A DNA stretch of 64,000 bases, taken from positions 1,116,001-1,180,000 of the forward strand of contig OZ220687.1 in assembly GCA_965116465.1 (NCBI GenBank), written 5' to 3'. The notes under the pieces were generated by a model. The model did not search any database. It was not told the DNA's origin and saw only the letters and a list, made by a program, of their open reading frames with translations. The stretch comes from VXNF01 sp965116465. GTDB lineage: Bacteria > Actinomycetota > Acidimicrobiia > Acidimicrobiales > CATQHL01. Made by a program: the position numbers and the translations under genes. Below, in pieces: positions 35,501-44,237 of the stretch. Each line of letters begins with the position of its first letter. The first letter of the stretch is position 1.

Positions 35501-37184
35501 CGACCGGCAGGGTGATGAGCGCCCACCGTTCGCTGGTACCGAGAACATAGGTGCGTCCGGCGCGCATGGTGCCGTCGTTGTACTCGGTGGTGTAGGCGTC
35601 CTCGGCGACCTCGACGATGACGGTGGTGGTGGCGGTGTTGCCGTCGGCGTCGGTCACCTTCACGCTGATCGTCTTGGGGCCCGCCTCGACCACGTTGGTC
35701 GAAGCGTCCACATTGTCGAGGTTCACCCCCGCGAGCGCGCAACTCACCGACAGCACACCGGAAGTCTCCGAGGATCCACCCGCCGCGCTTGCAGCGCCAG
35801 CGGCGGCGGTGGTGGCGGTAGCAGGGCTGGTCACCACATAGGGGCCACGGCCACCGCTGATCGTGTAGGACACATCCACCGTCGCCACGCCACCGCGGCC
35901 CACTGTCGAAGTGGTGGCGGTGGTGTCCTCGGTTGACGTGGTGCCTGCGCCGCCCGCCGCTGGGGTGATGAGGACCGGGCGGCCCTCGCCGGTGAGGCAG
36001 TAGCTGGGTGCGGTCAACGTCAACAAGACCTCCCGGACCGTCACGGTGATGGTTTGGGAGACCGAGCCGGTGGTGTTGGTGGCGGTGACGGTGACGGTGG
36101 TCTCGCCGGCGGCGACGCCGGTGAGTGAGACCACCGAACCATCCGTGGCGACGGTGAGTTTGGTGGTGTCGCCGCTGGTGGCGCTGTAGGAGTCCACGAT
36201 GCCGGCGAAGCCCTCGGCTACGTCCAGGTCGCTCGTCGCGCCGACGGCGACGGTCTGCGCGGCGAGGGTGCTGGCGACGGTGGGCGCGTCGGGGGCCTCC
36301 ACGGTCACCGCGACGGTTTGCGATATCGAGCCGCCGGTGTTGGTGGCGGTGACGGTGACCGTGGCGGTGCCGGCAGCGACGCCGGTGAGGGTCACGACCG
36401 AACCGGTCGTGGCGACGGTGAGTTTGGTGGTGTCACTGCTGGCGGCGCTGTAGGAGTCGACGATGCCGGCGAAGCCCGCCGCCACGTCCACGTCGGTCGT
36501 CGCGCCGGCGGTGACGGTCCGGGCGGCGAGGGTGGCGGCGACGGTCGGCGCGGGAGGGGCCGCCACGGTCACCGTGAAGGTCTGCGACACCTCGCCGCCG
36601 GTGTTGGTGGCGGTGACCGTCACCGTCGGCGACCCCACAGCGACGCCGCTGAGCGTCACGACCGAACCGGCCACCGAGACGGTGAGTTTGGTGATGTCAC
36701 TGCTGGTGGCGCTGTAGGAGTCCACGGTGCCGGCGAAGCCCGCCGCCACATCCACGTCGCTGGTCGCGCCGGCGGTGACGGTCCGGGCGGCGAGGGTGGC
36801 GGCCACCGTCGGCGCCGCCACCGCGACCGTCGTCGTCGTGGTGGTGGGAGGCGGTCCGGTGACCGTGAACGTGATCGACTGGGAGGTGCTGCCGTTGGCG
36901 TTGGTGGCGGTGAAGGTCACCGTCGCCGACCCGCCGGCCACGCCGGTCACCGTCACCTGCGACCCATCCAGGGACACGCGCACGACCGCCTCGTCGCTGC
37001 TCGTAGCGTCCCAGCCCGTCACGCCGCCGTAGAAGACCAGGTCCAGATCCACACGCGAGTAGCGGCCGGGGTCCAGCGAAATCTCCGACGGCAGATCCCA
37101 GGTGATGCTCGGCGGCGGCGGCGGCGCCGACACGCCCACGAAAAACCCCTGGCTCGCGCTGCCCGCACTGTTGGTGGCAGTCAC
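32586..37184 (-). CDS. secreted metzincin-like metalloprotease with Ig-like, FN3 and Calx-beta domains (main frame)
   Basis: A frame of about 1532 residues lacking its own signal peptide; that is in the adjacent frame 37181-37504. Order: several bacterial Ig-like repeats of 88 residues (about residues 120-390); a Ser/Thr-rich middle; a metalloprotease domain with HELGHFIGLGD (coded at 34767-34799), the HExxHxxGxxD pattern, and a Met-turn-like KSVM soon after; an FN3 domain (about 1000-1090); a Calx-beta domain (SVSEDPAVNPSAEITATL, about 1105-1205); another FN3; and an acidic tail. It probably acts outside the cell on proteins. The GTG at 37184 is only the first start codon in this frame; a one-base change near 37193 seems to separate it from its true N-terminus. 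Confidence 0.75.
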   Translation of the reverse strand: MTATNSAGSASQGFFVGVSAPPPPPSITWDLPSEISLDPGRYSRVDLDLVFYGGVTGWDATSSDEAVVRVSLDGSQVTVTGVAGGSATVTFTATNANGSTSQSITFTVTGPPPTTTTTTVAVAAPTVAATLAARTVTAGATSDVDVAAGFAGTVDSYSATSSDITKLTVSVAGSVVTLSGVAVGSPTVTVTATNTGGEVSQTFTVTVAAPPAPTVAATLAARTVTAGATTDVDVAAGFAGIVDSYSAASSDTTKLTVATTGSVVTLTGVAAGTATVTVTATNTGGSISQTVAVTVEAPDAPTVASTLAAQTVAVGATSDLDVAEGFAGIVDSYSATSGDTTKLTVATDGSVVSLTGVAAGETTVTVTATNTTGSVSQTITVTVREVLLTLTAPSYCLTGEGRPVLITPAAGGAGTTSTEDTTATTSTVGRGGVATVDVSYTISGGRGPYVVTSPATATTAAAGAASAAGGSSETSGVLSVSCALAGVNLDNVDASTNVVEAGPKTISVKVTDADGNTATTTVIVEVAEDAYTTEYNDGTMRAGRTYVLGTSERWALITLPVGLDLRFGGVSDIGADGAAHFFDTVSGSEIVLDWGTGAEVYRNVVAPPAGASAGTARDVAALFGSLVGSVAEPQGVAYGGSEGNDWRPYPGLPEGAFVAVHPSILRGDDPIRVCNKATRSDFGPVVDGKDPYTEFNKAFVAAVDAWNSLLHVPADATRGTPRPVFDRENRCRANSFDISVYYDVDTDRCGSPKPLGCVNTRKMGQTPPMIGGGEPGDYWIYVLHSESSMFGATLLHELGHFIGLGDYKAHLTDCSSDSEKSVMTDLKLEDGVLEPGECGSESLTARDVGDVHAVYHPGMLESALLVDDGGWVIKGVLARDTGRRPEFNLHRLVVWSRSLGSDGAYSFKRAFAMGDAAVSGGVVRLPFVAGFDATGREFLVAGVTRGDPKRRTTDGGGSPVRWVAHADVSAADLANVSWAKSRSWTLGDTVRLAGPPVAPGNVRAVAEGASVRVSWDAVAGATTYRVLWNTATFSDPDDALGSLRVPGTATSWPISGLEGGKAHYFRVEASSGVHDSDLSAVAVATPELVASALSIERSSSSVSEDPAVNPSAEITATLDRAAAGADATVEFTVTRHGGADGDDYVVSPADLEVTVGRGQSEAELTVTAVNDSERESAEWLRITATATGGGIVGELRSTSVTVLIDDNDFAVGIGGVSECVVGESVTLTAAAPLAEPPVRFVWSGAVSATGPSIVFTCPAAGSHGITVVATDDAKGTGSDDHTLVAIAPPPAPATLSVSVTTTTASLSWSDVSTADDYEVGYSGGGTSGSKTTPGLAASFTGLGQWTEYTFEVRARNTAGSSPAVSETKRTSAEITGRVAAVRRTPNLAGHDVEFAFRPTGEDRIEPTRNLVTYDKLEVGRYKTSSDVIRTAATPDQTLGRITVTLSTAGRVLVCFIPHGGARVCPPRNGFPYATAALNRWLYSDPFTFTITDDAAAAGDRDAEDGATMAGASATDEEPVWDSTEGRMEHDSG
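36049..36840. repeat. three 264-bp direct repeats coding Ig-like domains
   Basis: Near-identical segments recur with a period of exactly 264 bp; for example the phrase CTGTAGGAGTC starts at 36184, 36448 and 36712. Each unit codes one 88-residue Ig-like domain (TLAARTVTAGATSDVDVAAG, then the D-S-Y-S-A block, then VTVTATNTGG on the minus strand). A fourth, more diverged unit spans the frameshift near 37190. Unit boundaries are approximate. Confidence 0.8.
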
Positions 37185-37504
37185 CGTACCACCGTCGAAC
37201 TCGCCGCCACACCGGTCAGTGACACCACCGACCCCGACACCGACGCCGTCGCGATGCTCTCATCCCGCACCGACACCGTATAGGAATCCACCGACCCCGT
37301 GAACCAGCCCGCCACATCCACATCAACCGTCGAACCGACCATCACCTCCTGGCGATCCGGCGTCCCCGACGCCGCCGGCGCCTCCACCTGACCCGACACC
37401 GGCGCCCCCAGAACAGAACCGAACAACACCAACACCAGCACAACCCCACCCAGATCGCGCCAAACGCCGCCACACGCCCTCACACCACGCAACCAACCCA
37501 CCAC
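37181..37504 (-). CDS. N-terminal part of the metzincin-like protease, separated by a frameshift
   Basis: The frame codes a signal peptide (VVLVLVLFGSVLGAPVSG) and then the first Ig-like repeat (VDVDVAGWFTGSVDSYTVSV, SVVSLTGVAASSTVV) and stops at 37181. In the intact repeats this point reads TVTVTATN. Here the DNA reads ACGGTGGTACGGTGACT on the minus strand, one base short of keeping frame, and the missing TVTATNSAGS continues in the overlapping frame 32586-37184. GTG at 37504 is the start because GGGAGG lies 6 bp before it. The two frames were probably one gene; a sequencing error is also possible. Confidence 0.65.
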   Translation of the reverse strand: MVGWLRGVRACGGVWRDLGGVVLVLVLFGSVLGAPVSGQVEAPAASGTPDRQEVMVGSTVDVDVAGWFTGSVDSYTVSVRDESIATASVSGSVVSLTGVAASSTVVR

Positions 37505-37670
37505 GACAAGCCTCCCGGGAGCTATTACCGAAGACGCGCCCAATATTTGGTAAGAAGTGCTTAATACTTAGAAACGCGAATGTCAAATACTCAGTTAGGA
37601 TCGCTACATAATGACCTTCACCTATGTGTAGTGAAGTATCTGATCGCTGCTCGACGCGGCCAGCGCTGCG

Positions 37671-37916
37671 GTGAGCGAGGGACGCGCCCGATCGGTCAGC
37701 GAGTGGGTCGGCGAGGCCATGGCCCAGCGGCTCGACCGGGACACGAGACTCGCCGTGCTCGACCGGCTCGTGGCCGAGTACGAAGCCGAGCACGGATTCA
37801 TCACCAGCGACGAGATCGCGGAGCAGGCCCAGCAGGACCGCGACGCAGCCGGGTCGCTTCGAGACCGCGCGACCGTCACGGGCCCGGGAGTTGCAGCGCG
37901 CCGTCTCGCTCGATGA
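37671..37916 (+). pseudogene. truncated orphan antitoxin
   Basis: The 81 residues contain SVSEWVGEAMAQRLDRDTRL, then a stretch like the tail of actinobacterial ribbon-helix-helix antitoxins (AVLDRLVAEYEAEHGFITSD). Homology in the same frame extends upstream as SLLDAASAAVSEG until a stop at 37641-37643, so the DNA-binding N-terminal strand is missing or frameshifted. GTG at 37671 is the first usable start. No toxin gene follows; the 3' end overlaps mutY by 41 bp, head to tail. It looks like the relic of a toxin-antitoxin pair. The 167-bp stretch 37505-37670 is AT-rich for this genome and may hold the promoter of the metalloprotease gene. Confidence 0.5.
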
Positions 37917-38796
37917 CGAAGCCGTCGCGGCGGAGCGCCGCCAGGATGCGGCTTGCCCGGGGCGGGTCGTCTTCGAGGCCCATGAGACTCGCCGCCGCCG
38001 TGGCGGGCTGCGGGCCGGACCGGAGGGCCTCCACGAGACGTCCCCGGTGTTGGCGGTCGGATCCCTCGAAGCGCGCCTGGGCGACACTGACGCCCGCGGA
38101 GCCGTCCGCCGGGTCGGGACCCTCCCCGTGCCAGGCGCAGTGTGCCTCCAGCGGGCACGTTGCGCAGGCCGGGGCCCGGCGGGTGCAGACAGCGGCCCCC
38201 AGGTCGAACAGTGCCTGGTTCCAGACCCAGGACCGCCCCGCGGGCACCAGGCGGTCGGCCGCCTGCTGTGCCTCGGTCCGGGTCAAGCGACGCCCGGTCA
38301 AGCGTGCCAGCAGGCGCCCCACGTTGGTGTCCACCACGCCGACGTCACGCTCGAAGGCAAGGGAGAGCACGGCGCGGGCGGTGTACGGCCCGACTCCCGG
38401 CAACCCCAGCAGACCTTCGAGGTCGTCGGGGAAGCGGCCACCGGCCGCGGTGATGCGGCGGGCGGCGGCGTGCAGGTGCAGCGCCCGGCGGTTGTAGCCA
38501 AGCCCGCGCCATGCCTCGATGACGGCGCCCGCCGGCGCAGCCGCGCAGGCCGCAGGCGTCGGATACCGCTCGCAGAAGTCGTCGTAGCGCTCCAGCACGC
38601 GCGACACGCCGGTCTGTTGAAGCATCACCTCGGCCACGAGCACGCGCCACGGATCGCGGGTGCGGCGCCACGGAAGGTCGCGCAGCCGGGGCCCTGCCCA
38701 CGCCACCAGCGCCTCCTGCAGCGCCCCCGCTGAGCCCGCAGACGGGTCGCCGGTGGCCGTGCCCCGCTGGGGCTCGGTTGCGGTCGCCGTGCGCAC
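37876..38796 (-). CDS. mutY: A/G-specific adenine DNA glycosylase
   Basis: A 306-residue base-excision enzyme that removes adenine mispaired with 8-oxoguanine. Catalytic blocks are LPWRRTRDPWRVLVAEVMLQ, the helix-hairpin-helix LLGLPGVGPYTARAVL, and VVDTNVGRLLAR with the catalytic Asp. The iron-sulfur Cys set is C-x6-C-x2-C-x5-C in CTRRAPACATCPLEAHC. The C-terminal NUDIX-like domain is short or absent, as in other actinobacterial MutY. GTG at 38796 gives the usual length; an in-frame ATG at 38913 would overlap the divergent gene. Its 3' end overlaps the antitoxin relic. Confidence 0.9.
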   Translation of the reverse strand: MRTATATEPQRGTATGDPSAGSAGALQEALVAWAGPRLRDLPWRRTRDPWRVLVAEVMLQQTGVSRVLERYDDFCERYPTPAACAAAPAGAVIEAWRGLGYNRRALHLHAAARRITAAGGRFPDDLEGLLGLPGVGPYTARAVLSLAFERDVGVVDTNVGRLLARLTGRRLTRTEAQQAADRLVPAGRSWVWNQALFDLGAAVCTRRAPACATCPLEAHCAWHGEGPDPADGSAGVSVAQARFEGSDRQHRGRLVEALRSGPQPATAAASLMGLEDDPPRASRILAALRRDGFVIERDGALQLPGP

Positions 38797-38897
38797 CCCC
38801 GCAGTGTCGCGGAAGCCGCGTGCCGCTGCAGCGGCACGCTCGGCGCGGAGGCCCGGGACCGCCGGGAATCCGCCTCGGGGCGCTAGTTTCGGAGCCC

Positions 38898-39386
38898 GTG
38901 GCGACCTCACCACCGCCGGATCTGGTACTGCAGCCGCTCACCGGGAAACCCCGCGCGGTGGAGGAATGGGTCACGACGTTCCATCTCGTCGTTGTGGCGC
39001 TGGACCCCTTCACCTATGAGAGCGGCTGGATCCTGCCCACGGCGGGCCGGGTGATGGGGAACTTCTCCGGCGCCGACTGCCGCGTGGGCTGGCTGGTGTG
39101 CGGCACCGAGGATCAGGCACGCGAGTTCCTGGGACCGTGGGCCGACCGGTTCCTCACCTTCGCCGACCCCGACCGGGCGATGGTGCAGGGCCTGGGACTC
39201 GAGCGGCTGCCCGCGATCGTTCACCTGAACCACTCCCTGGAGGTGGTCGGAGCGGCTGAGGGCTGGAAGCCGCGCGCCTGGCGGACCGTGACGAACGGGC
39301 TGGCCAAGGCCATGAGCTGGAGCCGGCCGAGGATCCCGACCCGCGACGACCCCTCGCCCTACGCCGGCACTCCCGCCGCCGGCTGA
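38898..39386 (+). CDS. conserved hypothetical, thioredoxin-fold-like without CxxC
   Basis: A 162-residue cytoplasmic protein with no signal peptide. The sequence VEEWVTTFHLVVVALDPFTY, then RVGWLVCGTEDQAREFLGPW, then LERLPAIVHLNHSLEVVGAA suggests alternating strands and helices. The LPAIVHL stretch is like the cis-Pro region of thioredoxin folds, but no CxxC is present. I do not recognise a named family; the fold idea is tentative. GTG at 38898 has GGAG four bases before it and no better upstream start. It is divergent from mutY and 41 bp upstream of the fumarase gene. Confidence 0.7.
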   Translation: MATSPPPDLVLQPLTGKPRAVEEWVTTFHLVVVALDPFTYESGWILPTAGRVMGNFSGADCRVGWLVCGTEDQAREFLGPWADRFLTFADPDRAMVQGLGLERLPAIVHLNHSLEVVGAAEGWKPRAWRTVTNGLAKAMSWSRPRIPTRDDPSPYAGTPAAG

Positions 39387-39427
39387 GATTCGCCGGCGCG
39401 CCCGGTACCGTTTACCGGGAGGCGCTC

Positions 39428-41059
<1,632 letters not shown>

Positions 41060-41099
41060 ACAGCCCCGACGCCACCGCCCGGACGACCGCAAGACCCCG

Positions 41100-41214
41100 G
41101 AGGGCGGGGGTGGCGGGGGGCCGATTTGCGACGCCTCTGAGAATGCCGAGCCCCCGCTCGGCATTCGAATCGAAGGAGCAAACGGCAGCCCCGACGCCAC
41201 CGCCCGGTCAGGCA
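41100..41214. repeat. intergenic hairpin repeat, copy B
   Basis: This copy shares its ordered blocks with 2202-2310 but has a different hairpin: arms 41141-41150 and 41157-41166 (GAATGCCGAG/CTCGGCATTC, perfect over 10 bp, loop CCCCCG). It lies between the convergent fumarase and glutamine synthetase genes and runs into the last codons of glnII. A further short direct repeat, CCCCGACGCCACCGCCCGG, stands just before it (from 41064) and at its end (from 41190). Confidence 0.6.
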
Positions 41215-42221
41215 AGCGCCTCGCCGATGGTCTGGACCAGCAGCCCGGTGACCACGTAGGGGTCGGCGTTGGCGTTCGGCCGGCGATCCTCGATGTAGCC
41301 CCGCCCGTCCTGGTGCACCTGCCAGGGGATACGCACCGAGGCGCCCCGATCCGACACCCCGTAGCTGTAGGTGTCGTAGCGCTCGGTCTCGTGCGCGCCG
41401 GTGAGCCGGAGTTCGATTCCGTCGCCGTAGCCCGCGATGTGCTCCTCGGGCTTGCCGGCTGCGCCCAGCGCCTCGGCGGCGGCCACCACGGCCTCGTAGT
41501 TCTGGCGCATGCTGGCGGTGGACACGTTGGTGTGCATGCCGGCACCGTTCCAGTCGCCCTGCATCGGCTTGGCCGCCAGGCTGACCTCGATCTCGTGGTC
41601 CTCGCCGGCGCGGTACAGCAGGTAGCGGGCCACCCAGATGTGATCGCCCACCGCCAGCGGGTCCAGCGGGCCGATCTGGAACTCCCACTGGCCGGGCATC
41701 ACCTCGGCGTTGGTTCCGGAGATCGCCAGGCCTGCGCCGAGGCACCAGTCGGTGTGCTGCTCCACGACCTCGCGGCCGTGGATGCGCAGCGCGCCCACCC
41801 CGCAGTAGTACGGCCCCTGCGGGCCGGGGAAGCCGTTGGGGGGGAAGCCCGACGGCCACTTCGTGACGGGGTCGAGCATGGTGTATTCCTGCTCGAGCCC
41901 GAACCAGAACTCCTGATCCCCGTACTTGTCGAGAACCGACCTGGTCTTGGCGCGCATGTTGGTGGGATGCGGCTCCATGGTCTCGGGCAGGAACGTCTCG
42001 CACAGCACCATGATGTTGTCGCCGCCGCGTAGAGGGTCGGGACAGGTGAAGATCGGCTTCAGCACGACATCGGAGTCGCTGCCCTCTGCCTGGTTGGTGC
42101 TGGAGCCGTCGAAGCCCCAGATCCCCGGTTCCTCGCCGTCGGCGAGGATCTTCGTCTTGGAACGCACCTCTGCGGTGGGCACGGATCCGTCTATCCAGAT
42201 GTATTCAGCCCTGTAGGCCAC
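41208..42221 (-). CDS. glnII: glutamine synthetase, type II
   Basis: A 337-residue enzyme that makes glutamine from glutamate, ammonia and ATP. It is the short eukaryote-like GSII form rather than the 470-residue GSI. Marks are AEYIWIDGSVP, GIWGFDGSSTNQAEGSDSDV, FWFGLEQEYTMLD with metal-binding Glu residues, GLAISGTNAEVMPGQWEFQI, GDWNGAGMHTNVST and SYGVSDRGASVRIP. GTG at 42221 has AAGGAG seven bases upstream. No adenylylation loop is expected in this type. No other nitrogen genes lie near. Confidence 0.95.
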   Translation of the reverse strand: MAYRAEYIWIDGSVPTAEVRSKTKILADGEEPGIWGFDGSSTNQAEGSDSDVVLKPIFTCPDPLRGGDNIMVLCETFLPETMEPHPTNMRAKTRSVLDKYGDQEFWFGLEQEYTMLDPVTKWPSGFPPNGFPGPQGPYYCGVGALRIHGREVVEQHTDWCLGAGLAISGTNAEVMPGQWEFQIGPLDPLAVGDHIWVARYLLYRAGEDHEIEVSLAAKPMQGDWNGAGMHTNVSTASMRQNYEAVVAAAEALGAAGKPEEHIAGYGDGIELRLTGAHETERYDTYSYGVSDRGASVRIPWQVHQDGRGYIEDRRPNANADPYVVTGLLVQTIGEALA

Positions 42222-42400
42222 AGTTCGTCTCCTTACGTGCAGCCGGCGGGACGCGCCGGCGGTGGTGGTACGGGAGGCAGATGGAGATCACCGCTGAACC
42301 CGAGGTTTCCGGGCGACCGACGGCCGGCACCCTCGCCGCCGGCACGATACAGAGATCGCGCCCGAATCCGAACCGGCAGGCCGCGGCGACGGCAGATGAC
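42222..42400. other. leader region of glnII with a short hairpin
   Basis: This 179-bp gap holds the ribosome binding site of glnII (AAGGAG on the minus strand at 42229-42234) and a perfect 7-bp inverted repeat GCCGGCG/CGCCGGC at 42242-42248 and 42254-42260. The hairpin could terminate transcription coming from the acyl-CoA ligase gene or belong to the glnII leader. No promoter element stands out. Confidence 0.35.
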
Positions 42401-43939
42401 TCAGTTGATGGCGCTGTCCCGGTCGGCCCAGTAGGGGGCGCGCAGCTTGTACTTCTGGAGCTTGCCGGTGGCGGTGCGGGACAGGGCGTCGCGGAACTCC
42501 ACCGAGGTGGGGCACTTGTAGTGGGCGAGGTGCTCGCGGCAATGGGCGATCAACTCCGCCTCCGTCACCTCGGCGCCGCCTGCCGGCACCACCAGCGCCT
42601 TGGGTGTCTCGCCCCAGCGCTCGTGCGGCACCCCGATCACCGCCACCTCCGACACGGCGGGATGCGCGAACAGGCAGTCCTCCACCTCGATGGAGGAGAC
42701 GTTCTCCCCGCCGGTGATGATCACGTCCTTGCGGCGGTCGGTCAGCACCAGGTAGCCGTCGTCGTCCAGGTAGCCCCCGTCGCCGGTGTGGAACCAGCCG
42801 CCGGCCAGCGCCTCGGCGGTCGTCTCGGGCTGCTCCCAGTACCCCTCCATGACGTGGTTGCCCCTGGCCTCCACCTCGCCGTCGGCCGAGACGCGCACCC
42901 GGATGCCCAGCGCGGGGGCTCCCTGGCGCACGAGCCGCTCGGCCCGTTCGGCGGGCGTCAGGTCGTCCCACTCGGGGCGCACCCGGTTCATCGTGAGGTA
43001 GGGCGCCGTCTCGGTGAGCCCGTAGAGCTGCATGCACTCCCAGCCCAGTTCGGTCTCCATGCGCTCGATGGTGCGACGTGGCGGGGGCGCCCCCGCCACG
43101 GTCATGCGGACCGTGCCCGAGCCGGGGATCGGCCCGGACCAGTCCTCGGCGGCCGCCAGGACGGCGGCGACCACCGCCGGCGCCCCGCACAGGTAGGTCA
43201 CGCCGTGACGCTCGATGCGCCGCAGGATCTCGGCGCCGTCGATCTTGCGGATCACCACCTGGGTGGCGCCGGCGCCGGTGAGCGCGTACGGCATCCCCCA
43301 GCCGTTGCAATGGAACATGGGCAGGGTGTGCAGGTAGACGTCGCGATCGCGCACGCCGGCGCTCCAGCCGAAGGTGACGGCGTTGAGCCACACGGTGCGG
43401 TGGGTGACCTGCACGCCCTTGGGCCGCGCCGTGGTGCCGCTGGTGTAGTTGATGGCGGCGGTGGCGTCCTCGTCGGGCTCCCAGGGCCGCGGCTCGGCGT
43501 CGCGGTCGGCGAAGAGCGCCTCGTCGGCCTCGGGCCCGATGATGAAGCGGTGCTCGCAGTTCACCGCGGCCAGATCGCCGGCCACCTCGGGATCGATGAG
43601 CAACACCCGGGCCCCGCAGTGGGACACGATGTACTCCACCTCGGCTGAATTGAGGCGGAAGTTCACCGGCACAGAGATGCGCCCCGCCGCGCTGACACCG
43701 AGCATCACGGTGGCCAGGCGGGCGGCATTGTGGGACACGACCGCCACCCGGTCGCCCCAGTCGAGACCCAGGCGGTCGAGCGAGGCGGCCAGCGCCCGGG
43801 TGCGATCGGCCAGCTCACGGTAGGTGAGCGTCCCCCAACTCGGGGCGGGCTGGTCGGGCTCGTCGATCAGCGCCGGCCGGTCGGAGTAGACGAGGGCGGC
43901 CCGCTCGATGAAGTCCCCCACGGTCAGCGGTACTTTCAT
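42401..43939 (-). CDS. acyl-CoA synthetase (AMP-forming)
   Basis: A 512-residue ANL-superfamily ligase that activates a carboxylic acid, probably a fatty acid, through an acyl-AMP to the CoA thioester. The ATP-binding loop is YTSGTTARPKGVQVTHR, the A5-like motif is YGLTETAPYLT, and the hinge region holds WFHTGDGGYLDDDGYLVL then DRRKDVIITGGENVSSIEVE. The C-terminal catalytic Lys is in TATGKLQKYKLR. ATG at 43939 is preceded by GGGGAGGG; an ATG 18 codons upstream lacks this. Chain-length preference cannot be read from the sequence. Confidence 0.88.
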   Translation of the reverse strand: MKVPLTVGDFIERAALVYSDRPALIDEPDQPAPSWGTLTYRELADRTRALAASLDRLGLDWGDRVAVVSHNAARLATVMLGVSAAGRISVPVNFRLNSAEVEYIVSHCGARVLLIDPEVAGDLAAVNCEHRFIIGPEADEALFADRDAEPRPWEPDEDATAAINYTSGTTARPKGVQVTHRTVWLNAVTFGWSAGVRDRDVYLHTLPMFHCNGWGMPYALTGAGATQVVIRKIDGAEILRRIERHGVTYLCGAPAVVAAVLAAAEDWSGPIPGSGTVRMTVAGAPPPRRTIERMETELGWECMQLYGLTETAPYLTMNRVRPEWDDLTPAERAERLVRQGAPALGIRVRVSADGEVEARGNHVMEGYWEQPETTAEALAGGWFHTGDGGYLDDDGYLVLTDRRKDVIITGGENVSSIEVEDCLFAHPAVSEVAVIGVPHERWGETPKALVVPAGGAEVTEAELIAHCREHLAHYKCPTSVEFRDALSRTATGKLQKYKLRAPYWADRDSAIN

Positions 43940-44091
43940 GCGCCCTCCCCGCTCGCCGAGTCGTGACTGCCCAACTCGCAACCGGACCTGCAATCTAGCC
44001 TTGGCGCCCGGTGGCCTCGGAACCGGCCGGAACCGCGCGGATCAACGCCGAGCGGTCGCGTGTGGGCACGTGCGGCACCGCCGGAGACTGG

Positions 44092-44111
44092 ATTCCGGCC
44101 TGCGCCGGAAT
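44092..44111. repeat. REP-like palindrome, copy 2
   Basis: Arms ATTCCGGC and GCCGGAAT around CTGC, the same arms as at 2157-2176. The 3' arm runs straight into a 21-bp minisatellite whose unit starts with the last bases of the palindrome. Confidence 0.75.
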
Positions 44112-44209
44112 GACGACGGGGATGACCGGAATGACGACGGGGATGGCCGGAATGACGACGGGGATGACCGGAATGACGACGGGGATGACCAGAATGACGA
44201 CCGGGACCG
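44105..44209. repeat. 21-bp minisatellite, five units
   Basis: Five units of CCGGAATGACGACGGGGATGA begin at 44105, 44126, 44147, 44168 and 44189. Units three to five differ by single bases; the last is the most changed. The unit is 7 codons long and reads MTTGMTG on the plus strand, but no protein family fits, so it is treated as non-coding. The array ends 28 bp before the dehydrogenase start. The remaining part of the gap 43940-44091 shows nothing recognisable. Confidence 0.9.
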
Positions 44210-44237
44210 GAGCGATTCCTCGATCAAAGGAGCGAGC

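Noticed and set aside
42222..42400. Riboswitch or small RNA upstream of glnII
   Set aside because: Only a 7-bp hairpin is visible; no known glutamine-riboswitch core could be made out by eye.
43908..44237. N-terminal extension of the hydroxyacid dehydrogenase containing MTTGMTG repeats
   Set aside because: The repeats come from the intergenic minisatellite, and a good ribosome binding site precedes the ATG at 44238.
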